In this document: one piece after another, positions 1-11,010 of the stretch
How the letters are laid out: each line of letters starts with the position of its first letter
Numbering within the stretch: position 1 is the first letter of the stretch
NCBI RefSeq assembly: GCF_010015445.1
Contig: NC_053116.1
Location: forward strand, 29,350,285 to 29,414,284
Direction of reading: 5' to 3'
Length of the DNA stretch: 64,000 bases
DNA from: Perca fluviatilis
Lineage: Eukaryota > Chordata > Actinopteri > Perciformes > Percidae
The notes under the pieces: model-generated
Database searches by the model: none
Seen by the model: only the letters and a program-made list of their open reading frames with translations
Told to the model about the DNA's origin: nothing
Program-made: the position numbers and the translations under genes

Positions 1-272
1 AAGAAAATCAGCTGGAACTGAATTTGAACATTTTCATCTATTGTGTTCAGCTGAAGTGTGTTCAGATGTGGTGTGCAGGTCTGTAATGTTTAGAGGCATC
101 ACAATGTGGAATAGCTTGCCAACTATCATAGTGGAGGCATCCAGTAAGGCAAGTTTTAAGTAACCCTGAGAATATCTGACCTACAGTCAAATTGTGTATG
201 TATATTAAAATCTTTGAAAGATCTTTCAATTTGCATGGCAAGGAGTGTATCTAATCGCCGTCAAGAGTGAGG
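1..272. other. 3' flank of the carrier gene
   Basis: AT-rich sequence directly downstream of the minus-strand carrier stop codon at 273-275. It presumably holds that gene's 3' UTR. I see no clear reverse-strand AATAAA signal, so the polyadenylation site may be non-canonical or outside the window. No other gene or repeat is recognised here. Confidence 0.5.
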
Positions 273-3200
273 TCATCTCGTCGGTGGGCAGAAAATCCTC
301 ATCAGACTCTCGTAGCTGAGGAAGGTGACGCCGTTGACGGGGAAGGCTCTCAGGCTGTTCAGTAGAAGGCCTTTGAAAAAGACCCTCAGTCCCTCCTCTC
401 TGAAGCTCGCTCTCATGCAGTGGAGGACCCCTCTGTACTCCCGGCCGCCGGCCCCTGACATCTGGAGCCGGGCTTTCACCACGTCCATGGGCGTGGCAAA
501 AGCCCAGGTCACCACACCCGCCACGCCACCTGCCATCAATATTGCAAGCGTACCTGACACAGAACAGAAACGTTAAGTGAATAATGTAAATCTTTCAAGT
601 CGTGCCTGTACTGAAAAATGACTCTAGATTAAAAAAATAAACCTTTTAAAATTTAAAAGAGGCTGAATCAAAACTAAAACCCAACTTTCTCCTTGACAGA
701 AGTCAACAATCTCTATCCAGAATAAAGCTGGACTCACCAATGTCACATCTGTTTTTTTTTTTAGATTATTTTTTGGGCTTTTCCACCTTAATGGATAGGA
801 CAACTAGGTGAGAAAGTGGCGAGAGAGGGGGAAGACATGCAGGAAATCATCACAGGACAGACTCGAACCCTGGACCTCTGTGTCGAGGCATAAGCCTCTC
901 AGTATATGTGCGCCTGCTCTACCCACTGAGCCAACCCAGCCACACATCTGTTTTTTTTTTGTTTTTGTTTGTATTTTTATTCAGTTTGATATCTTTCATG
1001 TAAAAGCCTACTTCCACAAGGAAAATAAAAAACAAAACTGGTAAATTATGAGATAAGTCAAATGTATGGAATACTAAATCAAATGCATGAGATAGAGTCA
1101 ATATTAAGACTTTTTAATATTATGTCAGGTCAGATCCCCAGGTCAGAGGTTCGAAGCAGAGAAGTTCTATTCAGCCATACTCCATCACTAAACCTGTCTG
1201 GTGTTCAAGTATAAATTTATGTCTGTCGCTACAAGTTGAGGGAGTCGAAGCAGCTGTATGATAAAGGGCCGTCTCCTTTGAAGGCCAACGGAAACAGGCT
1301 AAAGAGCCACACACACACACACAAGTTTCTGACAAACACATACACCTGCAAATAACCTATTCCCCAAAGGACTTACATTGATTTCGGTAAGCATTTATGT
1401 TTGTGGCGCCTATGACGTCATTAATATTGTTTCATAACCCAAACTTGACAGCTTTAGCAGGAGATAAATGTCTCTTGGAAATACACCGATCCCCAGAGTT
1501 TGGATGGCACTACACAGCACTACATTGTGCCCAAATCTCCTCATTCGAGATTTCATTAAATGCTTCTGTGTAAGTCATCAAAGTCTCCCAAACCTTCTTC
1601 ATGTATTGAGTTAAGCTGCTCCTGAGTTTTTGCTAACAATCATAAGATGCTAAGTCAAAATTTTATTATCTCTTGACGTATTATCATAAATTTCTTGTAG
1701 TATCTCATAATTTTGACTAAGAAAGTTAAAAGTTTGGCTCACCATGTCATCATTTTTATTTTTTTTTCCTTTCTAACATTTTATCCATTCTTTTTCCTAA
1801 CAAATATGACCTTCCATATTTCACACAATACCCTGGTTACTTAATTATGGACCTTTTTCACAGCAGACATTTTGACTTGTCATAGTAGGAAAAGCACAGC
1901 TGAAACTGATAACCTTAACGATGGCTCAATTCCATCAAGTGTCCCAGTAAGCTATTTCAGTGAGTCAGCATGCACAATACCAGGGCCTCTCCTAAGTGGA
2001 ATGCAGCCATCATTAATGGTTATGGTTAATGGTTATATGAATACACCTGTGCTTTTCCTACTATGACATGTCAACATGTCTGCCGTGAGAAAGGTCTATT
2101 GACGGTCGGTAATGTTGCACTGTTCCCTCTGAAACTGACCTGGCTCTTTGCCGCTCTCAGTCAGAGCCTTTCGAGTGACCTCGTAAGGTAAAAAGTAGAG
2201 TCCATAGCAGGGTATGTCCCTCAGGGCTAGGGCCAGCCCTCCTCTGAACAGACCCCTGGGTCCCTCCTTCTTCAGGATGACAGCAACACAATGAAAGGGT
2301 CCACGGTATCGGTCAGCAGTTGTTTGACCCTGCAGACGCACCTTCACCAGGTCAACGGGGGCAGTAATAAACACCTGAAAGCGGATCAAGTTAATGGGTT
2401 AGTCCACCCAAATTATGCCTAATGGTTATGATTTTGTTTAAGTCAGTATTTTATAAGTTTTATGACATAAAGAAGCAAAACACATCACAATAACGGATAT
2501 CCCTGGTGATATTCTAGATTTTTTTTTAATGACAACAAATCCCATAAAAAGACTAAAACCAACAAAGACTAAAACTAATCTAAAACTAACAAGTACTTCC
2601 TGATATAGCTCAAACATTAAGTGTTTGCTAACCGGGATAAATATCAAGTTCCATCCAGGTGTTTTTGTTTCTTTAGGCGAGCTGGAACAGAGAACATTCA
2701 GTTGAAACAGACCGGTGATGCCGTTTTGCTGTCCGTGAAATTTGCTGGAAATGATGTAATGAAGCGTTTTATGTGAAGTGATCACTGTGCCGGACGTACC
2801 CGACCCATCCGCCAGACTAAAACAGTCAACCTAGGGGGCACACTGCATTCTAAGTGGTTTCTGGGACATCAGAAATACTTTGAATGAGTATGTAGTTCCG
2901 CTCACAGTTTAGTAGGAAGTCCATAATGTGGCCCAGGACACATACACGTACACACTGCTATAAGAATGTGGCCACGTGTGGCCTGAAACCCCTATGAATG
3001 TGGTCTGAGTGATCAGATCTCAATGCGTCCTTAGTGCATTCACACCTGTACTTAGAGCTGTCCTGTTGGTTACACCACCAGATCTTGACACTTCTGTCAA
3101 TGACAAGGTATGTTCAGAACTCAGAAAAGGTTTTATTGCCACAATAAGTACACTTATGTGGAATTTTCCTTGGTGAAAGATGCATACCTAAACAAACAAA

Positions 3201-4331
3201 CAAACATTAAATATTAATATGGAATAGCCATAAAAATTTAATATATACATAAAAAATAACTGACAACTATTGAATTGTACTTCAACCTTACAGCCTTTAC
3301 TTAGGCCCAAGCATCAGGCTTAATTCTTACCTGAATAGAGGAAATATCTAAATGTACATGGTTGATTGCTACAAGAACCTTTGGCCTCTTCTTATTTTTT
3401 GTGGGATGTAATGAACTTTGCAACCTCTAGGGGCCAGTAGCACATTACACATTCCTCTTGTTTTCTTTTTACACACTCTGAATTCTCCTTAGAGTAGGTG
3501 GAAAACACATATGCTACAATAAACTATACACATTTGCTATTACCTGTGTGAATTGAGCGTCTTCACACCCTGATAATGGTCAGTTTCATAGTGGTCCTGG
3601 GAAACCCTCACAATCATCATGCAGTTAAGGTCCTGCAAAGGTGCTTTGCATCAAACCATCCAGTACTGTATAGGTCAGGTGTTCTTACCTGCACCAGGCC
3701 TGAGAAGCAGCCGGCAGTGAAGACCTGTGCAGCAGAAGCCGGTTTGCCTTGATTGCGGTCACAGCGCTGAGACTGAGTGAGGTAATCTAAGGCATTACTG
3801 TAAGAGCCAAAGACAACAGAGTTGGTGATGCCCGTGGTCAGCACCGGAAATGCCATGCCCTTGAAGAATCCATGGAGCTGGTGTAATGAAGGCATAATAA
3901 ACAGATAAATAATCATGCATCAATACTTTCTGTCTTGGAGGCTATTTATGCAGTGCTACTTGGTGAAACAATGTAAGAGGACATAACACCTACCCCTTCA
4001 TTAGAGTATGTTTTAGCCATACAGTGAAATATCCCTTTGTAAACAGACTGGGCCTGAAGGCGCACCTACAAATGAAATAAGAGGTGTCAGAAGAAAAACT
4101 AGCCTGGTTTTATGCATTTGGTCATGTTTATAGATTTCAGTGTCATGCAACCTTCACAGTGTCTAATGGATGACCAACTGCCAGTCCAACTGCACCTATA
4201 ATAACCAACAAGGAAATGTTATTTCTCCACATACAAATACCGTATTCAATCAACTTCTCTCTTATTTCAAAAATAAAATATAGTTTTGTCTTACCAGAAA
4301 TGCTCCCAGCTATGAATTCCAAAAAAGGCAT
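273..4331 (-). CDS. slc25a45: Mitochondrial carrier, SLC25A45-like
   Basis: Complete inner-mitochondrial-membrane solute carrier of 285 aa (human SLC25A45 is 288). Coding exons on the minus strand are 4331-4295, 4195-4152, 4065-3994, 3877-3689, 2374-2140 and 553-273; every intron is GT-AG and the phases join to one frame ending in TGA. All three carrier repeats show the P-x-D-x-x-K-x-R signature: HPLDTVKVR (residues 21-29), APVDLVKVR (119-127) and TPMDVVKAR (213-221), each closing the odd-numbered helix of its repeat. The start MPFLEFIAG and the end AFPVNGVTFLSYE resemble SLC25A45 more than SLC25A47 or A48, judged from memory without alignment. SLC25A48 has been linked to choline import and SLC25A45 to methylated amino-acid import; the substrate here is inferred only. 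Intron 5 contains a SINE and a MITE. The family call is secure; the paralog is less so. Confidence 0.85.
744..960 (-). repeat. tRNA-derived SINE, copy A, with target duplication
   Basis: Read on the minus strand the element opens with a tRNA-like head (TGGCTCAGTGGGTAGAGC as box A, GGTTCGAGTCT as box B), then a body with TTTCCTGCATGTCTTCC, and ends in an A-rich tail. It is flanked by an 18-bp direct repeat (CACATCTG plus ten T) at 744-761 and 943-960, the mark of LINE-mediated insertion. Copies B (35537, plus) and C (59445, minus) belong to the same family. It lies in intron 5 of the carrier gene, in sense with it. Confidence 0.9.
1850..2096. mobile_element. MITE with about 45-bp inverted ends
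   Basis: The left end (GACCTTTTTCACAGCAGACA, then a TCATAGTAGGAAAAGCACAG block) is repeated in inverted form at the right end (2050-2096) with only a few mismatches. The 250-bp length and lack of coding sequence make it a non-autonomous DNA transposon. A target duplication is not clear. It sits in carrier intron 5, ending about 45 bp from the donor of exon 5. Confidence 0.8.
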
Positions 4332-4441
4332 GGCTTGCACAATTTCACAACCTGCAAAGAAGACCAAAGTGTTTGAGGATCCTGCTTTACAGCTGCTACA
4401 AAGCAGACTGACTACCTGAACCTTGAAGCTTTCATTCAACT

Positions 4442-4585
4442 AGTTTCAACCTGTTTTTTTTTATTTGGATGTTTTCTGTAACTGTGATAAATGTCTCATG
4501 TCCTCTTGTATGTTGTGTTTGTGGTTTTGCCCTCTGCTGCAAATGAAATTTTCCCTTAAGGGACAATAAAGATCTGAACTGACTA
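4442..4585 (+). repeat. LINE 3'-tail fragment
   Basis: The segment ends in AAATTTTCCCTTAAGGGACA-like sequence followed by AATAAAG and a short TCTGAACTGAACTG-type tail. Such endings are typical of CR1/L2/Rex-type LINEs in fish genomes (recalled, not searched). No coding part remains. It lies in the first intron of the carrier. Confidence 0.5.
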
Positions 4586-4656
4586 GTTAATATATGACAG
4601 TTACATATGGGTCAGGTAGATGTTTACATCAAATTGAGCAAAAGTTAAACTGTAGA

Positions 4657-4740
4657 GCAGTGGTTTTCCACCTTTATTGTATAAGAGCCCCCACAGCCCT
4701 GTCACATGAACTCAACCCCCTTCATCGATTCACAATGTTC
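4657..4740 (+). repeat. hAT-like terminal fragment
   Basis: CAGTGGTTTTCCACCTTT followed by a run of C-rich AGCCCCC sequence resembles the widespread vertebrate hAT terminus beginning CAGTGGTTCTCAA. No matching right end was found nearby, so this is a truncated copy. Confidence 0.4.
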
Positions 4741-5459
4741 TAAATGTATACACTATTCATAATAGTGAATATTGTTTATTTTTTGATACTTGTTTAACTG
4801 TATAGCCTATATTTAGATTGCTTAATGTTTCAACCATGTATCCATTTGACTAATTATTTACCGTGTCTAATCTGTAAGCCTGCTTTTAGCTAACCCTTTA
4901 AGCCGCTTACCTTAAGATCATTATTTCTACGGTTTTATCATTACTTTTAGAGATACTGTTAAAACGTCTGTCCTCGCTTGCTAACTAGATTTCAACTATA
5001 GTTTACATAACTACAACATAGTAGCCTACTCAGGTGTTACAGCTGATATATTCTTTTAATCAAGTCACTTAATTTATTTTTTCAAATTAGTTGAGCTGCT
5101 TCCACAATATTTCCACCACGTAACGTTACCCCCTGGCAACAGAAGACGTAGCCCTGGGGTACAAGTTAAGGCTACGCCTGGTTGTAATTTAGAGGCGTTA
5201 GCAACAAATGACTGAGAAGTGAGGACGTTTCTTTTTTACAACTCTTCGTGTGACTTTACCTTAAACGTTAGTGATAGTCTGAACATAACTACATGTCGCC
5301 TGCAAAACCCGTACACATGTGGGTTATCATACGGTGTAAAAGAATTATATCATGCAAAAACAAACCTAGACCATCCTGCTGCTGCTCCTCGGTTCGGTAA
5401 AGTAAAATATATTCACAGATTCGAACTTCTGGGATCAATAACTCACCAGCAAACGTCAT

Positions 5460-6675
5460 TAAAACACAAACGACGCCTATTTCCTACCGGAGTAAGAGAG
5501 ACAACAAGCTACAACCTCATTTTCATCAAAACGAGCCGTCCTCCGACCTGGAAAATAACATTGGTCTCCGGCTGTGAGACGAGTGCGCAGGGACCGTCTA
5601 CAAAATGTAACACCGAAGAGAGATGTACAACAAAAATATTTAATAGCTTCAATATTAATGTAGCTAGTGTCATTGTTTCACACATAACTGGTCTCCTGTT
5701 AGTTACTTACTTTTGTAAAATAAGGGTATAGGCTATGCATAATTTGGCGAAATATTTATTGACAAAGAAATAGTTATACAGTGTAATGTTAGTGTATGCC
5801 TTGAACAATTGAAGGATTTACACTCAATATACACATATACCTGGTCTCCTGCTGGTTTTACTACAACACTTATTATGGAAAGAAAATGCCTGTGTATAAT
5901 TTTAACCCTTCCATCCAAACTGAATTCTCTATAACTGTGGATCCCTGGCGCCGGCCAATAAGCCTACAGCCTGGCCTCCTTCCCTCCTCCTCTGCTGGAG
6001 TGAACCAGGGACATGAACCAAAAACTAAACAAAATTAGAATAAAATTAGTTAACATAAAAAATACTGCTGTATTTTATTATGTTCATTCTAATTATAGAG
6101 AAGCTTTGCCCTAAGCAACCAAGCAAGTATTTCATAGCAGGACAGTTAATATCCATTAAAAACACATATAAACACATATAGACACAAACCCTCTGCATGC
6201 CCACCCCCTCCACTCACACATGCATACAGGCATATCATTTTACCCATAATAATCAAAGGAAAAAATAAGTGATTTAATAATAATAGTAAACGTATATTAA
6301 TATGCTAGCTGTTTATGCTGGTTAAGGCACAGCGTTAGACATTTACAGTGAAATAGCTGAACCACTAAATATGTTTGAATTTTGTTGCCAACAATGTTTT
6401 GCACATTTCTGCTAATAGCCCTGGGTTTTTCATGAAGCCTTAAATCAGTGCACACTTTGATCCAAGTTACAGTGCTTAAAATTTTGCTTATTTTATGCCT
6501 TTTTAATTATGTCTTTCTAATTATCTAATCATCATTTTATGTCTGTGCAATCTTTATTTTTCTTCAAGAAAGCAGGTGTTCTTCTAAAGGACACCTAGAG
6601 GTTGCAACATGGTGTAAAACCATGACTTGACTGCATCGGGACTTTTCGATATTTTACAGCAAACCTCATCGCTTC

Positions 6676-6727
<52 letters not shown>

Positions 6728-7039
6728 GTTTAGGGTCATGGTTCTGCTGCAAAACAAACTTGCTGCATAAGGAAACAAATTGAATGTTTTTCTCTAAAAA
6801 CTATTCTAATTTAAAACACAATAGATTAACATTTAATGAAATAAAGTTGGTGATATGTAGGGGTAAAGATTTATCTGGCTAGAAAAACATCTGACTTTAT
6901 AGATTGTGCTGTCCTTCAAAGATAAATAAACATTTACAATGTCCATAGCCAGAGGTAGGCTATTTTTGGGTGCAACAGGTTCAAATAACGTACCTTTTTT
7001 TCTTCTTCAAATAGCCAAATCTACATAGCATCACAAGGT
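5460..7039. other. Intergenic, carrier promoter side
   Basis: AT-rich intergenic DNA with no coding region that I can support. The first 150 bases probably contain the carrier 5' exon and promoter. The only clear structure is a TTA trinucleotide microsatellite at about 6679-6727. Confidence 0.5.
6679..6727. repeat. (TTA)n microsatellite
   Basis: About 16 perfect trinucleotide units in intergenic DNA. Likely polymorphic in length. Confidence 0.95.
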
Positions 7040-9415
7040 ATTCCATGCAAGGTTGTTAGAGGAAAAGAGCGAGGTTGGCCTATTGATCTTACATAAGTGT
7101 CCGATTCATTGGCAGGGGTTTGTTGGTGGGAGGCAGTTAGAGGAAGAACTAAAGGAAGTGATCACTATCCTCTAGTAACTGAAGTAGGTTTGAGTTTAGA
7201 AGAATATGACATAGGAGGGTTACAGAATTGGTCTTTCAGTAGTGCTGATTGGAAGAAATTTAGGAATATTAGTAATAAAGAAATGGAAAAATATATTGAT
7301 TTATATATTGATATTAATGATGATGTTGATAACTTAAATATGTATGTTTGTAAATCTATTCTAGAGGCTGCAAAACCGGTTATGTAGAAGAAGGGAGGCA
7401 AGCACAAAAAGAAGATTGTACCATGGTGGACAAAGGAATGTGATAAAGTAATTAAGTATAGAAATTTAACTTTTAAAATGCTAAAAAGGAATCATAGTTT
7501 TCAGAACCTTATTGAATATAAAAGGATGCAAGCAAATGTAAGGAGAGTTAAAAAAAAATGCATGTAATTCTGTGGGAAGGGAGACTGAAGTTGGTCAAAT
7601 CTGGAGAATTATACAAAACATGAATGGGATTAAAAGAGAGTATGAGTATCCCGTCTGAAAGGATGGGGAAACAACAGCAGTAAGAGATGAGGAGAAAGCA
7701 AAGATGTTGGTAAATTTTTTTTGCCAAAGTTCAGTGTCCGGACAATATTAGTGAAGAAGGGAAAATAGAAAGGGAAAATACAATAGCAGAAAACTAAAAA
7801 GCTATTACAGCAAGATGAAGAAACTAATGATGAAAACAAGCCATTTACAAAGGTAGAACTGAACTGCTCTCTCAAGGAAACCAAAATGTCCGCACCAGGC
7901 AAGGCTCAGATTTGTTATGTAATGCTAAGCCATCTCAGTGAATCGTCCAAAGATATTTTATTAGATCTATATAATAAAGTGTAGGAGGATGGGAACTTGC
8001 CACAAAGTTGGAGGGAGGCAGCGGTAGTGCCAATAAGCAAATCAGGAAAGAAATGCACAAACCCAGGGAATTATAGGTCAATTGCTTTGACATCCAACAT
8101 CTGCAGAATAATGGAGAAAATGGTAAATGAATGGTTGATAGATCATATAGAAAATAAAGGAAATATATCCAAATATCAGAGTGGCTTTAGGAGAGGAAGA
8201 AATACTATGGACCCAGCTTTATGTTTATAGACCATGAAATTAGAAAAGCACAGATAAACAGAGAGAGTGTAATGGCTGTATTTTTTATGTAGAGAATGCA
8301 TTTAGTACGTGGGAAGAAAGGTTAATAATCAGACTTCATAAAATGAGGGATCAAAGGTTGAGTAGATAAGTGGGTTAAGGACTTTATATAGGAAGATCAA
8401 TACAGGTCAGAATAGGAAAGAGCTATTCAGAAAAAGAAATGTTTTGAAAATGGAACACCTCAAGGTAGCATATAAGCCCTTTATCATTTTCCATAATGAT
8501 AGATGATGTTTGTAAGGACATAGGGAATGGCTTGGGGTGTTTGCTTTTTGCAGATGATGGGGCAATTTGGAAGAGGGGAAGAAATGTGGATTTCATTGTA
8601 AAGAAACTGCAGGAGGTGATTATGACAATAGAAGAGTGGTCATATAAATGGGGATTCAAAATTCCAGTTGATAATACAAAGATAATGTTCTACACAAGGA
8701 AAAGAATTGGTAACGAGGCAAAATTGTATAATCAAGAATTGGAGAGAGTGAAACACTTTAAGTTTTTAGGATTAAGGTTGGATGAAAGAGTTACTTGGGC
8801 TGTACATATTCAGAAATACAGTTTTACAGAATCAAAGGAAAGTGGGAGAAATGAGATGTGCAGGAATGAGCAGGAGAGAAGAGACAATAGCATCAAGGCT
8901 AAGGTTTGGACCATACACAAAAAAAATGTTTTATATCTATGGTTTGGACACACTGGATTAAACAGCACGCTGTTTTAGGTAAACACAGGAAGATGTGATC
9001 ACTGTGGGCAAGAAGAAACGATAGAGCATATTATAACTTTACTGTCGGGAATATGAGGATGAAAGAAGGCAATTAATTGAAAATTTCTCAAAGATGAAAG
9101 AACAGTGTATTTTGATAGTTATTTTACAAAACAACTCCAAAAATGAGTGTTATCAAGTATTATTTAATATCTTAGACAAATTAATAAGATTGAGAAGATA
9201 TGACTTTATTTTTTATTATTATTTTATTTTAGTTTTGAGTATTATTCACATTAGTGTCCTGATCGACCCTCCATACAAATTGGTGGCGGTCCATCTATGG
9301 GTCCCATGGATGTATAAAGAGATATATGTAATGCACCAAATCGTTGTGGAATTCCATGTATGGTCCATGTATGGATTATTAAAGTATTTCTGATTCTGAT
9401 TCTGATTCTGATAAC
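7040..9415 (+). mobile_element. 5'-truncated, decayed non-LTR retrotransposon (LINE)
   Basis: Fragments of one LINE ORF2 occur in order. An endonuclease tail reads RTKGSDHYPLV (7097-7387). Reverse-transcriptase fingers follow at 7997-8230 with PISKSGK, NYRSIALTS and QSGFRRGRNTMD. The RT palm with the catalytic LLFADD box lies at 8541-8558. A CDHCGQEETIEHI knuckle near 8990 and an untranslated tail ending in (ATTCTG)n at about 9380-9412 complete it. Stops and frameshifts interrupt it throughout, so it is dead. Motif style suggests the I/Jockey side of the LINE tree, without a search. The 5' boundary near 7040 is approximate. Confidence 0.85.
8496..8978 (+). pseudogene. Reverse transcriptase remnant (palm and thumb)
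   Basis: The longest surviving open stretch of the LINE, 160 codons. It carries the FADD catalytic motif (8547-8558), and further on a GFKIPVDNTKIMFYTRK segment and a KHFKFLGLRLDERVTW segment, which are the usual RT motifs following the active site in LINEs. It begins after several stops that break it from the upstream fingers fragment, so it cannot encode a working enzyme. Confidence 0.8.
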
Positions 9416-9446
9416 GTAATCACTAGGGGACGGTAAGCGCCTTGTA

Positions 9447-10708
9447 AACAACTAGACCGTGGTAAAGTTGGTTTTATATTGGACGTTGGATATTCGACAC
9501 ATTCGAAAAATCTATTATGCAGCGCTTTCAACCTATTCATGTCAAACCACTTGTGATGAACTCAGTAACTAATTCATCATTAAAAACCTCATCTTTTTTT
9601 AAAATGAGTTCATTTACTGTGTGAATAAACCACCCTACAACATTAGCACAAGTTTATTTTTCAAAAAACCATCCTTTAATTTTGTTTTGTTTTGTCTTTG
9701 TGCAATGTGTGATGGTTAGCTGAGTTCATCACAAGTGGTTTGACCTGAATAGGTCAAAAGGTCAGGCCAACATAACAGATTTAAAGCATTTTTTACATAA
9801 AAAATTAAAGGATGGGTTTTTTTTTTAAATAAGCTTTGTGCAATGTGTAGGGGGTTAGTTGAGTTCATCACAAGTGGATTGACGGAATAGGTCAAAAAGG
9901 GTCAGGGCCACATAATAGATTTATGATATTTTTAATATTAAAAATATTAAGAAAATTTAAAAGGATGGGTTTTTTGAAGAAAGAAGCTTTGTGCAATGTA
10001 GGGTGGTTAGCTGAGTTCATCACAAGTGGTTTGACCTGAATAGGTCAAAAGGACAGGCCCGCATAATAGATTTAAAAGAATTTTATTAAGAAATTAAAGG
10101 TGGTTTGAAGAAGGTTTTGCAATGTGTAGGGTGGTTGCTGAGTTCATCAAATGGTTGCTGAATGGTCAAAAGGACAGCACATAATAGATTTAAAGAATTT
10201 TTTTACATAAAAAAATATAAAAAAAATTAAAGGATGTTTCTTTTTTAAAAATAAGCTTTGTGCAATGTGTAGGGGACTTAGCTGAGTTCATCACAAGTGG
10301 TTTGACCTGAATAGGTCAAAGAGTCAGGCCGCATAATAGATTTCTGGCATTTATTTACATTAAAAAATATTTAAAAAATTAAAGGATGTTTTTTTTGAAA
10401 AAAGAAGCTTTGTGCAATGTGTAGGGTGGTTAGCTGAGTTCATCACAAGTGGTTTGACCTGAATAGGTCAAAAGGTCAGGCCGCATAATAGATTCAAAGC
10501 ATTTATTTACATAAAAAAATATTTAAAAAATTAAATTTGGGGTTTTTTGAAAAACGAAGCTTTGTGCAATGTGTAGGGTGGTTAGCTGAGTTCATCACAA
10601 GTGGTTTGACATGAATAGGTTGAAAGCGTAAGCTGCATAATAGATTTTTCGAATGTGTCGAATATCCAACGTCCAATATAAAACCAACTTTACCACGGTA
10701 ACAACTAG
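9447..10708. mobile_element. Fold-back DNA transposon with 9-bp target duplication
   Basis: The element spans 9456-10699, flanked by the 9-bp direct repeat AACAACTAG at 9447-9455 and 10700-10708. Its ends are inverted repeats of about 110 bp starting ACCGTGGTAAAGTTGG, nearly identical apart from a 4-bp indel. The interior is a tandem array and there is no transposase. Long inverted ends plus a 9-bp duplication fit a non-autonomous Mutator-like (MULE) or fold-back element. It landed just past the dead LINE and about 310 bp upstream of the mad2l2 start codon. Confidence 0.85.
9690..10640 (+). repeat. Tandem array inside the fold-back element
   Basis: About seven degenerate units of roughly 120-160 bp. 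Each contains TTTGTGCAATGTGTAGGG, then GCTGAGTTCATCACAAGTGG, then TTGACCTGAATAGGTCAA, then a GCATAATAGATT block and an A/T-rich spacer. Four units keep a perfect TGACCT-GAAT-AGGTCA palindrome (9741-9756, 10032-10047, 10303-10318, 10455-10470). The outer units run into the terminal inverted repeats, which contain a divergent form of the same motif. Confidence 0.85.
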
Positions 10709-11010
10709 TGACGTCAATGTAATGCGCTACCAAGCTTTGAATAGGTTTGGGAGGAAAAGCCGCGTTTCGTGCATTTCGGGTCGTGAAATTGATTATATCC
10801 TAAGTTAGTTTTAAACTATGCATATGCATCTTTGTAAAAACTGACATTTTACTCCTCCCCTTCCATTGGTGGTCATTGTCAAGCCAGACAGCGACAAAGG
10901 AATTATAGCCTCAATATAATGACGAACGCTTGACAGCCTGCTGCTTTGCCAACGTTAGCTAGCGAGACAATTAGCTATTCGTTTCATTTGACAGTTTTGG
11001 AATAGAAAAT
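10700..11010 (+). promoter_or_regulatory. Presumed mad2l2 promoter and 5' UTR
   Basis: This is the only sequence between the fold-back element and the mad2l2 ATG. It contains a perfect CRE palindrome TGACGTCA at 10709-10716, touching the transposon target duplication, and a reverse CCAAT box (ATTGG) at 10865-10869. No TATA box is obvious, as expected for a housekeeping repair gene. The assignment rests on position and motif matches only. Confidence 0.5.

Larger units (their letters stand above)
4352..5459 (-). promoter_or_regulatory. Likely 5' exon, first intron and promoter region of the carrier
   Basis: The first coding exon has a strong acceptor (TTTGCAG) and extends 5' to 4351. A good donor (GCTG|GTGAGT) lies at 5447/5446 on the minus strand, so a 5' exon probably ends at 5447 and begins somewhere near 5.6 kb. 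Joining the two keeps an upstream ATG (5459-5457) in frame and would add 11 residues (MTFAGCEIVQA) before the usual MPFLEF start. I prefer the internal Met because it matches the family N-terminus. The intron holds a LINE tail and a hAT-like end fragment, annotated separately. The transcription start is not visible. Confidence 0.45.

Noticed and set aside
762..942. tRNA gene suggested by box A and box B
   Set aside because: Part of a SINE with A-tail and target duplication; no complete cloverleaf is expected.
1872..2066. Small ORF in the carrier intron
   Set aside because: It lies entirely between the inverted ends of the MITE at 1850-2096.
9690..10640. CRISPR-like spaced repeats
   Set aside because: Units of 120-160 bp are diverged along their whole length, spacers are not unique, and the array lies inside a eukaryotic transposon.
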